13,456 nucleotides of DNA from CAZPMO01 sp964587515 (GTDB lineage: Bacteria; Pseudomonadota; Alphaproteobacteria; MPNO01), in NCBI GenBank assembly GCA_964587515.1, contig CAZPMO010000130.1, forward strand, positions 1 to 13,456, given 5' to 3'. A program made the translations under genes and the position numbers. The notes beneath the pieces were generated by a model. It saw only the letters and a program-made list of their open reading frames with translations, did no database searches and was not told the origin of the DNA. How positions within the stretch are numbered: the stretch's first letter is position 1; the number at the start of each line of letters is the position of its first letter. Shown here piece after piece: positions 13,284 through 13,456 of this stretch.

Positions 13284-13456
13284 CTATTCCAGGACAATCA
13301 GCTCCTCGCCGTATTCCACAGGTGTGGAATCGGCGACGAGGATGCGGACCACCTTGCCGGACCGGGGCGCGCGGACGGGGTTATAGGTCTTCATTGCTTC
13401 GATCAGCAGAAGCGTCTGGCCCTCGATGACTGAATCACCGACATGGACGAACGGGT
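13284..13456 (-). CDS. accB: Acetyl-CoA carboxylase biotin carboxyl carrier protein (5' partial)
   Basis: The last 57 residues of AccB; the gene continues beyond the right edge. The biotinyl domain reads through VGDSVIEGQTLLLIEAMKTY, with the biotinylated Lys in EAMK, then APRSGKVVRILV and the C-terminal EYGEELIVLE. After EAMK the sequence is TYNPVRAP, where many homologues have MNEIEA or similar, a normal variation. The stop TAG (13286-13284) is 13 bases before accC, the standard accBC operon. Confidence 0.95.
   Translation of the reverse strand, partial: PFVHVGDSVIEGQTLLLIEAMKTYNPVRAPRSGKVVRILVADSTPVEYGEELIVLE

Noticed and set aside
1..13456. CRISPR array, tRNA/rRNA genes, insertion sequences or prophage genes
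   Set aside because: No regularly spaced repeats, cloverleaf-type segments, transposase or integrase motifs were recognised on either strand.

Overview
The window looks like a chromosomal segment from a GC-rich alphaproteobacterium, probably of the Rhodospirillales type. The clearest marker is the block at the right end, NDUFA12 (a complex I accessory subunit found in alphaproteobacteria and mitochondria), mlaD, a DUF2155 gene, aat, accC and accB, an arrangement I know from alphaproteobacterial chromosomes. Codon use is uniformly GC-rich. AT-rich DNA is confined to the regulatory gaps around 5.75-5.95, 6.72-6.90 and 9.90-9.94 kb. I see no insertion sequence, tRNA, rRNA, CRISPR array or integrase.

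Left part (1-4240, + strand): a catabolic-looking cluster. It holds the 3' part of a molybdenum hydroxylase large subunit with an apparent frameshift at its very end, a possible terminator, then a tightly spaced set: a TauD/TfdA-type Fe(II)/2-oxoglutarate dioxygenase, a VOC/glyoxalase-fold protein, a small cupin resembling thiol dioxygenases, and an SDR that lacks the usual Tyr-x-x-x-Lys catalytic pair. The substrate cannot be read from the sequence.

Middle part (4245-6930, - strand): two exported proteins under what looks like shared control. One is a TadE/TadG-like protein with a textbook sigma-54 promoter (GG-N10-GC), an IHF-like site and two upstream copies of an 18-bp motif (GTGTAAAG-N4-CCGACA on the + strand) spaced exactly 42 bp apart. 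The other is a secreted protein with a PEP-CTERM-like C-terminus (EPGS, hydrophobic stretch, basic tail) and a third copy of the same motif upstream. This suggests a sigma-54/response-regulator surface-protein regulon.

Right-middle part (6930-9856, - strand): a probable transcription unit of three genes: a compact, active-site-less relative of the B12-dependent ribonucleotide reductase NrdJ, a RidA-family protein whose ATG overlaps the NrdJ-like stop (ATGA), and a COG3146/DUF482 GNAT-like protein. A near-consensus NrdR box lies upstream of the NrdJ-like gene, over a TACAAT -10-like hexamer. An NrdR-associated gene whose product has lost the reductase core is the most unusual thing in the window.

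Right part (10030-13456): NDUFA12, mlaD and DUF2155 on the + strand converge on accB-accC-aat on the - strand. The 3' ends of the DUF2155 gene and aat overlap by 64 bp.
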